Positions 8,427-14,793 of a stretch of 16,319 bases of DNA are shown in pieces. Below the pieces are notes generated by a model. The model made no database searches, was not told the origin of the DNA, and saw nothing but the letters and a program-made list of their open reading frames with translations. The translations under genes and the position numbers were made by a program. The stretch spans positions 1 through 16,319 of the forward strand of contig JAHHKH010000416.1 of the NCBI GenBank assembly GCA_018679695.1, in the 5' to 3' direction. This stretch comes from Maribacter sp. (GTDB taxonomy: Bacteria > Bacteroidota > Bacteroidia > Flavobacteriales > Flavobacteriaceae). Each line of letters begins with the position of its first letter. The first letter of the stretch is position 1.

Positions 8427-9221
8427 TTATAGTTTTCGCAACCAGATATTTCGAAATTGGGTCTTGTTTCCATGGTCTTGCAATGAAATCACATCATCGC
8501 CATGTGCTTCGGGGTAATTATGCAGACCAATGTAATACGTCTGACCGTTGATGGTCACGTTGTTCTGTACTAAGACTCCATTATGGAAAACAGTTATGCG
8601 TGCAGGCGAATCCAAACGACCATCTTCTTTGAATCTAGGAGCGGTATAGACCACGTCGTAGGTATTCCATTCCAATGGACTTCGCATGGCGTTGACCAAT
8701 GGAGCATGGTCTTTATAAATACTCGCCGCCTGCCCATTTCGGTAGGTACGGCTGTTATAGGAGTCCAATATCTGAAGTTCATAACGGTCCTGGAAAAACA
8801 CCCCGCTATTACCTCGCCCTTGGCCTACACTTTGTACCTGATCAGGGGCGCTGAATTCAAGATGCAATTGACAGTCCCCAAACTTCATTTTGGTCTGTAT
8901 ATAACCAGAACCTGGTACTACTTCCATATGATCATTGTCCACGATTTTCCACGGGGCCGGTTTAGTCGGGTCACCTTTGCTTACCCATTGGTCTAAATTA
9001 GAACCATCAAAAAGAATAATTGCATCCGATGGGGGGTTGCCCAACACTTTGGCTGGAGTAACAACGGGCACTTCGGGTTCCCAAATTTCGGTCATTTCGG
9101 GCTTCATGGGCATGGGTGAAACTTCTGGGGGCGTGCTCGGATAGTCCTGTGCTTGCGATGTAAAGGTCATAGCAAATGTTATGAGGTATAACCAAAGTAT
9201 TCTGGATTTCATAAGGTTCAT
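8427..9221 (-). CDS. secreted DUF1080 / 3-keto-disaccharide hydrolase family protein
   Basis: 264 residues. An N-terminal signal peptide (cleavage near SQAQ, residue 25) is followed by a proline-rich linker (about 26-60) and then a concanavalin-like DUF1080 domain: LFDGSNLDQW (70-79), the GRGNSGVFFQDRYELQ block (135-150), GQAASIYKDHAPLVNA (163-178) and PLEWNTYDV (182-190). The family includes enzymes that cleave 3-keto-glycosides made by glycoside 3-dehydrogenases, usually Gfo/Idh/MocA proteins; one such oxidoreductase is at the right end of this window but is not adjacent. The linker suggests outer-membrane or periplasmic placement on a tether, though I see no lipobox. Starts at 9221 and 9212 (MKSRILW) are both possible. 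A TATATTTG box lies upstream. Confidence 0.88.
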   Translation of the reverse strand: MNLMKSRILWLYLITFAMTFTSQAQDYPSTPPEVSPMPMKPEMTEIWEPEVPVVTPAKVLGNPPSDAIILFDGSNLDQWVSKGDPTKPAPWKIVDNDHMEVVPGSGYIQTKMKFGDCQLHLEFSAPDQVQSVGQGRGNSGVFFQDRYELQILDSYNSRTYRNGQAASIYKDHAPLVNAMRSPLEWNTYDVVYTAPRFKEDGRLDSPARITVFHNGVLVQNNVTINGQTYYIGLHNYPEAHGDDVISLQDHGNKTQFRNIWLRKL

Positions 9222-9242
9222 AATTTAAAAAATGTGTAGTAT

Positions 9243-9250
9243 CAAATATA
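9243..9250 (-). promoter_or_regulatory. -7 box TATATTTG for the DUF1080 gene
   Basis: Exact match to TAnnTTTG, identical to the box of the DUF885-nitrilase operon, about 20-30 bases before the two candidate start codons. No good TTG is found 17-23 bases further upstream, so the -33 element is weak or absent. Confidence 0.45.
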
Positions 9251-9512
9251 CTTTAAAATTCGTTATTGGAATAGTAGTGTAAGATGTAAGGGAAGACTTT
9301 AGTTTAAAGCTGGTAAAGCGAGCTATTTGTATTATGGTAAAGTTATTTAGCATCCTTTAATGGTCACCTTGTTACCATTTGGAACAATGCTAAAACATTA
9401 CATTATACCAACCATTCCATCCCATACTGCTGTGCGATTTTTTTCTGTGTGGTTTGAACGAACCAAGGGGATATCGAGAAACAACATTCCTTACATTCTT
9501 AGTTGAAAATAG

Positions 9513-9520
9513 TATCTTCG
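9513..9520 (+). promoter_or_regulatory. possible -7 box TATCTTCG for the DUF2188 gene
   Basis: One mismatch to TAnnTTTG, ending 21 bases before the ATG at 9542. No -33 TTG is found at the expected distance. The same octamer is upstream of the DoxX gene. Confidence 0.3.
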
Positions 9521-9541
9521 GTCATATCAATAAAATGCAAA

Positions 9542-9832
9542 ATGGCCGAAAGCAAAAAATCCAGATCATGGATAGACATTTTGAGTGAACTGGTCGAGTT
9601 ATTTTTTAAAAGTGCCCGTCAAGACAAACGAGGCAGAACCTGGCACCAACATGTTGTACCTTATGAAAATGGTTGGGCCGTAAGGCGCGAAGGAAACAAA
9701 CGTATCACGTCTTCACACCGACGTCAGGACACGGCCATAAGAAAAGCAAAACAATTGGCTAGAAGATATAAGGCCGATGTTATTATCCATAGACAGGATG
9801 GTACCATTCGCGATCGGATTAACTATGATTAG
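9542..9832 (+). CDS. DUF2188 family small protein
   Basis: 96 residues from the ATG at 9542. An in-frame TTG at 9503 would add 13 residues with no family support and would place the likely -7 box inside the gene. The C-terminal 65 residues match DUF2188: WHQHVVPYENGWAVRREGN (34-52), a helix with DTAIRKAKQLARRY (63-76), and DVIIHRQDGTIRDRINYD at the end. These are small two-repeat alpha/beta proteins of unknown function found across bacteria. The N-terminal 30 residues are a hydrophobic/charged helix (WIDILSELVELFFKSA), not a clear membrane segment. It is a single-gene unit, convergent with the next gene. Confidence 0.85.
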   Translation: MAESKKSRSWIDILSELVELFFKSARQDKRGRTWHQHVVPYENGWAVRREGNKRITSSHRRQDTAIRKAKQLARRYKADVIIHRQDGTIRDRINYD

Positions 9833-9862
9833 GCTATGATAAGGAAGTGAGCTATACTAACC

Positions 9863-9896
9863 ATGCTTTCAAAAGGGTAGGGTGGCAAAAAAGCAT
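9863..9896. terminator. possible stem-loop between convergent genes
   Basis: ATGCTTT and AAAGCAT form a 7-bp stem with a 20-base loop between the two convergent stop codons. The long loop makes it weak. Confidence 0.3.
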
Positions 9897-9902
9897 ACGA
9901 TC

Positions 9903-10541
9903 TTACCATACCTTTTGTGCTAAAAAGAGCATATCGTTATATACCCGGCCATTAGGTTCGTGGCAGACTTGTTTGTAGAGTTGTAATATCCCAAAATCGT
10001 TTTCAATAAGACACTGTTTTAAATATCCTTCTTGATGGTAGTGAATATACACTAGGTCTTCCCCACTAAAACTGGTGTGCTCAAATCCTGATTGGAAATC
10101 ATCGCCCTCCATGGTACTGAGATAGAGTGTCCCTTTTGGAGTTAGTGTTTTAGCACAATCCATAATAAGACTTGCGCATTCCGCCTTGTCCAAATAAGGG
10201 AGAACAAAGGCACCAATTATTGCATCGTATGATTGGTCGAGGGTAGCTATTTCGCGACAATCCAATTGCAAAAAATGAGCCAGGGGATTGTGCTTTTTGG
10301 CCAAAGCCAACATCTTGGGGGCTAGATCACTTGCGGTGTAGTGCAGATCAGGACGTTTGTGCATGATGTATTGGGTCACATTACCAGGGCCACAGCCAAT
10401 CTCAAGTACCTTGGCCTTTTGGGGTAGCAGTTGGCAAAAGATATCATAGCTCGTATTGTATTGGTCCATAGAGGCCACTTTCTCCCAATACATTTGGGCG
10501 ACTTTATTATAGGTGGCTAGGGTGATGGCATTTTTGTTCAT
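9903..10541 (-). CDS. class I SAM-dependent methyltransferase
   Basis: 212 residues. Motif I VLEIGCGPGN is at 45-54 and the acidic ribose-binding residue is D72 (YTASDLAP), followed by LQLDCREIATL and YDAIIGAFVLPYL, the usual order for a class I (methyltransferase 11/25-like) Rossmann fold. There is no signal peptide, so it is cytoplasmic. The acceptor cannot be predicted. The C-terminal half has a cysteine and two histidines near YIHYHQEGYLKQC, not a recognised motif. It is a single-gene unit with a 463-bp noncoding region upstream and no clear TAnnTTTG box before it. Confidence 0.88.
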   Translation of the reverse strand: MNKNAITLATYNKVAQMYWEKVASMDQYNTSYDIFCQLLPQKAKVLEIGCGPGNVTQYIMHKRPDLHYTASDLAPKMLALAKKHNPLAHFLQLDCREIATLDQSYDAIIGAFVLPYLDKAECASLIMDCAKTLTPKGTLYLSTMEGDDFQSGFEHTSFSGEDLVYIHYHQEGYLKQCLIENDFGILQLYKQVCHEPNGRVYNDMLFLAQKVW

Positions 10542-10940
10542 ATATTATTTGCTATTACGATTTTCACAAAAAGCTGGCTACAAGGTTGTTTTAAAGAATG
10601 GTAGGCTATTTTTTAGAATCTAATTAAGGTAATGAATTAATACCATAATTATTTGATTTAACGTTAATCGTTTCCATAATATCCCTAGAACTATTCGGTA
10701 CAGATTCGATGTCAACAATGATTTCATTATGTTCGGATATCTATATCAGGGTCTGGTAACCCATCCACAGTCGCCAGAAGCTGAAAATCAGTTCTGCACT
10801 TAAAATTTGGCCTTTGAGCAAACTATTGTCCCGATGAAATGCATATACTTTCGGTAAGCTGTTTTGGGTATGCGTTACATTCATCGAGCATTTTCAGCAC
10901 TTTAACCCGATTTCTGTCAGTTACCGAAAAATAAGGGGTT

Positions 10941-10974
10941 TTGAACGTTTTACAACCTAGTTGGATACGCCTTG
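10941..10974 (+). promoter_or_regulatory. weak promoter candidate for the small secreted protein gene
   Basis: TTG (10941-10943), a 22-base spacer and TACGCCTTG (10966-10974), which is TAnnTTTG with an extra base and a mismatch. If used, transcription would begin at or near the 10976-11000 hairpin, placing that hairpin at the very 5' end of the mRNA. Confidence 0.2.
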
Positions 10975-10975
10975 C

Positions 10976-11000
10976 TGCGTTTTTATTATATAAAAACGCA
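10976..11000 (+). promoter_or_regulatory. perfect hairpin four bases before the ATG of the small secreted protein
   Basis: TGCGTTTTTAT - TAT - ATAAAAACGCA is an exact 11-bp stem with a 3-base loop. It ends four bases before the ATG at 11005, where a ribosome would need to bind. It could be a 5'-end stabiliser, a translation switch or an RNA thermometer (the stem is AT-rich), or the terminator of a short upstream transcript. Confidence 0.6.
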
Positions 11001-11004
11001 AGTC

Positions 11005-11223
11005 ATGAAAACTATCTTAACTATACTATTTGTTCTTACGATCGGAGTAACAGCTCAAGCCCAGGATGCTAAGGTTGATGTTAAGGTTGAAACGGTTACT
11101 ATGACAATCGTTACTTCTACTACTAACGAGAACACCGTTGCTCGTTTATACAAGTTTAAGAATTCAAGAGTAAAGAAAGCCTTGTCTTTTACCACGAAAA
11201 GAAACAAAGCTAAATTGGCTTAA
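11005..11223 (+). CDS. small secreted basic protein, function unknown
   Basis: 72 residues from the ATG at 11005; an in-frame TTG at 10972 would run through the hairpin and spoil the signal peptide. The N-terminus (MKTILTILFVLTIGVTAQAQ) is a textbook Sec signal with cleavage after residue 20. The mature 52 residues begin with an acidic/valine-rich beta-like stretch (DAKVDVKVETVTMTIV) and end in a very basic tail (KFKNSRVKKALSFTTKRNKAKLA). I have a general recollection of similar small proteins in other Flavobacteriaceae, which cannot be checked here. No enzyme motif or cysteine is present in the mature part. It stands alone after a structured leader and converges on the O-methyltransferase-like gene. 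Confidence 0.75.
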   Translation: MKTILTILFVLTIGVTAQAQDAKVDVKVETVTMTIVTSTTNENTVARLYKFKNSRVKKALSFTTKRNKAKLA

Positions 11224-11329
11224 TTAGCAACAAACAATTACAGGTATAAATTGGCATCGACTCTTTAAATTGACTTTACCAAATGCGATACATCCTAATA
11301 GGGAGATTTTTCCAAGTTCCTTTAACCAT

Positions 11330-11995
11330 CTATTTTTTATAACTGATGGCCAATCCCCGACCCGAGTTGTCGACCGTAGTTGTATAATTATTTAGTTTTT
11401 GCACATAACCAAGATAGGCTCCAGTACCATAACTCTCCCTGCCACTACCGGAGCGTACGTTGTGGGCCGTAAAGCAACCGCCGCTTTTCAGTTTGGGCGC
11501 CACATCTTTAAAGTAGTTGATATACCAGCCTTTATCGGCATCGCTAAAGACAAAATCAAAAGGCCCCTGGAGTTCCTTGACCAGGACATGGGCATCGGCC
11601 AGACGCGCATCGATATATTGCGATAGACCCGCTTTTTCAAAATTGGCAAGGGCTTCCTTGTGTCGTGTTTTGTCTATTTCAATTGTAATCAGCTTACCCC
11701 CGGTCTTGCTCAGGGCCCAAGCCATCCAAATAGTCGAATGTCCTGTAGAAGTGCCTATTTCCAAGGCTTGGGTATACCCATTTTCTACAATAAGGTCATA
11801 AAGCAATTGCCCGTCAGAATGGGGAACATTCAAATTGCGCCATTGGCCCTCCATTTGCTGAAGAAAGGTCTTTACTTTATTGTCGAGTTCGGTATTGCTC
11901 TTAATGTCCTGCGCCCAAACACTTTGACCGAGTATAAAGCATAGTGCGATAGTGCTAACAAATACTGTTCGAGTAAGGGATAACGTCGTTTTCAT
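11330..11995 (-). CDS. exported O-methyltransferase-like protein (class III/COMT type) with altered metal site
   Basis: 221 residues. A signal peptide is clear: residues 1-29, with a hydrophobic core (VFVSTIALCFILGQSVWAQ). The rest is a caffeoyl-CoA/catechol O-methyltransferase-like domain: SAM motif ALEIGTSTGHSTIW (77-90), the acidic residue in TIEID (104-108) and FVFSDADKGWYINYF (148-162), whose D152 corresponds to the first metal ligand. The second ligand pair is normally Asp-Asn but reads H178-N179 here (TAHNVRSG). SAM is not expected outside the cytoplasm, so an exported enzyme is odd: it may bind another ligand, be unprocessed, or have lost catalysis. It is a single-gene unit convergent with the small secreted protein. 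Start at 11995 is needed for the signal. Confidence 0.8.
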   Translation of the reverse strand: MKTTLSLTRTVFVSTIALCFILGQSVWAQDIKSNTELDNKVKTFLQQMEGQWRNLNVPHSDGQLLYDLIVENGYTQALEIGTSTGHSTIWMAWALSKTGGKLITIEIDKTRHKEALANFEKAGLSQYIDARLADAHVLVKELQGPFDFVFSDADKGWYINYFKDVAPKLKSGGCFTAHNVRSGSGRESYGTGAYLGYVQKLNNYTTTVDNSGRGLAISYKK

Positions 11996-12160
11996 GGATC
12001 AAAAATTGATGTTACTCTAAGATACGTATAAGAATTGATGTAAAAGTCTAAGAACCTGATCTTAACAGCTTATAGGGAATTGAATGGAAATTTTATGCTT
12101 GAACCTATGTTGTGAATAGCGAAAGAAGTACTTCGACTAACTCAGCGGCGCTATTTTGAA

Positions 12161-12168
12161 TATCTTTG
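12161..12168 (+). promoter_or_regulatory. -7 box TATCTTTG for the DUF481-like gene
   Basis: Exact TAnnTTTG match, 19 bases before the ATG at 12188. It implies a short leader of about 14 bases. No TTG stands at the usual -33 distance. Confidence 0.5.
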
Positions 12169-12187
12169 CAAGCCTAATTTGAAAGCG

Positions 12188-12955
12188 ATGAACAATTTGC
12201 GCATAGTAGCATTTCTTATATTCATCTTCCTTGGCTTTACTTCGCAAGCGCAATTAGTGAACATCGAAGCCAAGCGTATGCATACCGATTCCACACGTTT
12301 TGTACTAAAGAGTGATTTGCTTTTCAACTATACTGATAATAACGGGGATTATGTACTGGCGCTAAATTCTAATATTTCAACCCAATTCAAATCCAAAGAT
12401 TTAAATGAAATATATTTTTTGGTATTGAATTATTATTTGGTCCGGACTAATGAAAAGGATTTTCAGAATTCTTGGTTTCTTCATGCCAGATATAATCGTA
12501 AATTATCCCCGTTCTTCCGATTGGAAGCCTTCGTCCAAAATCAGAACAATACCCAGTTGACCATCATCCGTAGAAACCTCGTCGGTGCTGGTCTCCGTGT
12601 TAAGATGATTGATGAAAAGTATACAAAAGCGTATTTCGGCAATTCGTATATGTACGAGATTGAGAAGCAAAATGGTATAGACCAACGGTTTTACAATCAT
12701 CGTAATAGCAGCTATCTATCCTTGAACCAATCGTTCGAAAAGATAAATCTTGACCTCGTCGCAACTGTGTATTTTCAGCCACTCTACCGCGATATCCAAA
12801 ACCATAGGATCTTATGTCAGGTCAAGGCCGAGATACCTTTAACGGATCATATTAGTCTTTCAGCACTTTACAACTACATTTACACCAGTTTTTCCTCAGA
12901 ACTGCAAGATGACCGTTCCTCAACGATCAATGTGGGTATTACATTTAGCATTTAA
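12188..12955 (+). CDS. DUF481-like outer-membrane beta-barrel protein
   Basis: 255 residues from the ATG at 12188; the TTG at 12179 is a poorer start, only 10 bases after the -7 box. A signal peptide (residues 1-22, ending TSQAQ) is followed by alternating strands rich in Tyr, Phe, Asn and Asp with short turns (RFVLKSDLLFNYTDNNGDYVLAL, then FFRLEAFVQNQNNTQL) and a terminal strand INVGITFSI, the pattern of a small outer-membrane barrel. DUF481/YdiY-like proteins have this plan, with unknown function; one suggestion is a role in salt or envelope stress, which is not established. No enzyme motif is seen. It is a single-gene unit. Confidence 0.7.
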   Translation: MNNLRIVAFLIFIFLGFTSQAQLVNIEAKRMHTDSTRFVLKSDLLFNYTDNNGDYVLALNSNISTQFKSKDLNEIYFLVLNYYLVRTNEKDFQNSWFLHARYNRKLSPFFRLEAFVQNQNNTQLTIIRRNLVGAGLRVKMIDEKYTKAYFGNSYMYEIEKQNGIDQRFYNHRNSSYLSLNQSFEKINLDLVATVYFQPLYRDIQNHRILCQVKAEIPLTDHISLSALYNYIYTSFSSELQDDRSSTINVGITFSI

Positions 12956-13154
12956 AACAATCAAAAACCAAGGGATTCCGAATAATAAATTCATCACTAG
13001 ACCAAGTATCCAATTAAATTTAAATACCTTTTCATGTCTGAGATCACTCATTATTTAATTTAGTGTTACCAACAACTGGTTTAAAAATCAAACAATATCG
13101 GAAAAACAGTCAATGAAGCCAACGCCCATAGAAGTATGGTTGTCTATTAAGGCC

Positions 13155-13183
13155 GATAAAAAAGTGGTTTTGGTCCTTTTATC
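13155..13183 (-). terminator. possible terminator after the TerB-fold gene
   Basis: On the minus strand, 8 bases after the stop codon, GATAAAAGGACC pairs partly with a following segment ending in CACTTTTTTATC; GATAAAA and TTTTATC are a perfect 7-bp pair, and a T-run lies at the 3' side. The pairing inside is imperfect. Confidence 0.35.
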
Positions 13184-13190
13184 AAAATAC

Positions 13191-13526
13191 CTATTCGTCT
13201 TCTAGGTCCTGACCAATACCTACTTCATGAAGTAGGTTAAAGATCAAACGGTATTCATCTTTATTGAACTCCCCATCAACGTTGGCCATTTCGTTCATCA
13301 GTTCAGAAAGCGCTTGTTTTTTTTCGTAGGTCATGCCTTTGAGAATAGACAGACATTCTTTGGCCGATATTTTACGTGCCTCTTCTACCAACAAGCGATC
13401 AAATTTCAAGGTATCCATCAATTGGGTCATAAAGGCCATCTCCTCGGTGTTCACCTTACCATCTACATAAATTACTTCATCAACCGCTTTTGCCAAGGCC
13501 AATTTTTCTGCTAAATTAAATTCCAT
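13191..13526 (-). CDS. TerB-fold (tellurite-resistance-B-like) acidic helical protein
   Basis: 111 residues, all helical by composition. Two VDG motifs in equivalent places, VDEVIYVDGKVNTEE (15-29) and MANVDGEFNKDEYRLI (79-94), match the TerB/DjlA-type fold, in which acidic residues of the two repeats bind metal. There is no signal peptide, so it is cytoplasmic. There are no other ter genes nearby, so tellurite resistance should not be inferred; single TerB proteins of this kind are common in Bacteroidota and of unknown role. It is convergent with the DUF481-like gene, with 235 bases between. Confidence 0.75.
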   Translation of the reverse strand: MEFNLAEKLALAKAVDEVIYVDGKVNTEEMAFMTQLMDTLKFDRLLVEEARKISAKECLSILKGMTYEKKQALSELMNEMANVDGEFNKDEYRLIFNLLHEVGIGQDLEDE

Positions 13527-13835
13527 AGTGTTGCATTTAGAAGGGTACTAAGGTAGCTAAAAATAGCAAAAGGAATTGATAAGAATTATGGCATTTCATT
13601 ACGGGATATTTCAGAATTGGCCTCTTGATCATCCAAGTTATCCCCTGCGCAAGGTTTTAGTCCTTTTCTTTACCGGATACCCATTACCCTTAAGACATTA
13701 TTTACTACTGCTAGGACAAAAATCATAGGGGCTCATCCTATTTTCCTCTGCCTGATGATAGTTATGGTATAACATCTAGAATATAAATCAAGACCATAGT
13801 ATTCAATTTTAACTATTTAATCTAAAACAACCACA
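13527..13835. other. 309-bp divergent intergenic region
   Basis: It lies between the TerB-fold gene (minus) and the split secreted protein (plus). A short GCTA-AAAA-TAGC hairpin is near 13552 and TAGGA...TCCTA lies around 13711-13740. Only a weak minus-strand box (TACCTTAG) is seen. No credible coding sequence. Confidence 0.4.
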
Positions 13836-14543
13836 ATGAAAAAAGTAATTATTAGCTTATTTTTTATTATGGCCTGCACATTAAGTGCTCAAGAGGGTTA
13901 TTGGACCAATTACCATGTAGTGGTAGAACCACGGAACCAGGAAATGCTATACAAATTAATGGACGACTATTTTAAGGATAACCCACAGGAGGGCGTAACA
14001 GTTACCTTATGGGAAAATCACTTTAATGACCATGGGAATAACTTTGCACATTCAATAAGTTTCTCTGGTTCTTTGGATGCATTGGGCAATATGTATGCCA
14101 ATGATGGAGGTGCTGCATGGAGTTTGTTTTTGGTTAAAATCAACCAACATATTAAGGCGGGCTACGGTTCCCGTATGGGAACCCGTAAGTCACATATGGG
14201 GGACCTTGAACAAGACTTTCCTGTACAGAAGTATTTTATAGTACATGCTTAAAATGACCCAATGTGGGACAATGCCTACAATACTTATTTTAAGGCAAAC
14301 ACCCCTGCAGGGATGCTTAATATGATGGGCAACTTTACAGCAGGAGTCTCCGCAGATCGCGAAAACCGATGGGTAATTAACGGATTTAAAGACTTTAAAA
14401 GTGCCATGGGAGGTGCCAATCATTTGCGTTCCTATGCCCAGAAGGCTGCCAACGAAAAGGCATGGCAAAAATTTTTGGAAAATAATAGTGAATCACATTT
14501 AGTACGCTCGGGCCCAAGAGTGCGCATGGGTCAATGGAAATAA
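13836..14543 (+). pseudogene. secreted two-domain protein split by one in-frame TAA
   Basis: 235 codons in one frame, interrupted only by TAA at 14250-14252. Before it: signal peptide (MKKVIISLFFIMACTLSAQ; IMAC also resembles a lipobox) and a first domain with WENHFNDHGNNFAHSISFSG. After it: NDPMWDNAYNTYFK and a second domain with FKDFKSAMGGANHLRSYAQK, ending at 14543. The two halves look like a repeat of the same dimeric alpha/beta-barrel (ABM/ferredoxin-like) plan, each with a strand, a GSLDALGN- or DFKSAMGG-like helix start and an aromatic helix. No frameshift is seen and both halves keep normal protein composition, so the break is recent, or an assembly or sequencing error. Reinitiation at the ATG at 14262, 9 bases later, could in principle make the second half. 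Function unknown. Confidence 0.65.
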
Positions 14544-14584
14544 TGGCACGACCATAGAAAATGACCTTTCCTGTAGGTTAAAGT

Positions 14585-14709
14585 GACCGTCAAAAAGTTC
14601 TATTTAACGTCTTTGCGCAGCACGAGGTAATCTCAAAGATTTGATGATCAGTCAAGAGATTACTTCACTTTGCTCATAATGACGATTCGTTTTTACTTTT
14701 TTGACGGTC
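14585..14709. repeat. nested palindromic repeat (MITE/REP-like element)
   Basis: Outer arms GACCGTCAAAAAGT (14585-14598) and ACTTTTTTGACGGTC (14695-14709) are inverted copies with a one-base length difference. Inside, an imperfect palindrome spans 14608-14684: CGTC...GACG at its ends, and GAGGTAATCTC (14624-14634) against GAGATTACTTC (14656-14666) near the middle, with a loop at 14635-14655. Read on the minus strand, the core CGTCATTATGAGCAAAGTG continuing to AAGTAATCTC closely resembles the widespread CGTCATTGCGAGC-type repeat of Bacteroidota and other bacteria, as I recall it. No target duplication is visible at the outer ends. It may also act as a terminator after the split gene. Confidence 0.6.
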
Positions 14710-14785
14710 TCCCATTCTACATGGGATTTGATGTATATGGGTTCTGAACCTGACAAAAGTCATAGTAATTGCTATGCTTGGCAGC

Positions 14786-14793
14786 TAGTTTTG
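14786..14793 (+). promoter_or_regulatory. candidate -7 box TAGTTTTG for the DoxX-oxidoreductase operon
   Basis: Exact TAnnTTTG match about 60 bases before the ATG at 14853. No TTG at the expected -33 spacing was found. TATCTTCG at 14841-14848 is an alternative that would give an almost leaderless mRNA. Confidence 0.3.

Larger units (their letters stand above)
9222..9541. other. 320-bp divergent intergenic region
   Basis: It holds the probable promoters of two divergent genes: TATATTTG on the minus strand (9250-9243) and TATCTTCG on the + strand (9513-9520). A short imperfect repeat ATGGT...ACCAT lies around 9360-9378. I see no credible coding sequence. Confidence 0.5.
10542..11004. other. 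463-bp intergenic region rich in inverted repeats
   Basis: It lies between the divergent methyltransferase and small secreted protein genes. Pairs seen: GCTGAAAAT (10780-10788) with ATTTTCAGC (10890-10898); inside this, an imperfect pair 10833-10848 with 10868-10885 (GATGAA/TTCATC and GTATGC-like ends); TTTCGGTAAGCTG (10849-10861) with CAGTTACCGAAA (10918-10929), one base looped out; AACCC (10904-10908) with GGGTT (10936-10940); and a perfect hairpin at 10976-11000. The third pair uses the loop of the second, so the two foldings would form a pseudoknot or exclude each other. On the minus strand, broken protein-like frames also run through 10660-10970, so a decayed gene is an alternative. Two frame changes or stops would be needed. 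Confidence 0.45.

Noticed and set aside
9360..9378. ATGGT...ACCAT repeat as an operator
   Set aside because: Only five bases pair in each arm and the centre does not; not more than chance in this AT-rich DNA.
9503..9541. TTG start for the DUF2188 gene
   Set aside because: It is not an ATG, lacks family support and would put the probable -7 box inside the gene.
13113..13205. 30-residue + strand ORF beginning MKPTPIEVW
   Set aside because: It overlaps the end of the TerB gene on the other strand, has no ribosome site and no recognisable sequence.
13191..13526. Tellurite resistance cassette
   Set aside because: Only a single TerB-fold protein is present; no terA, terC, terD or terZ-like genes are nearby.
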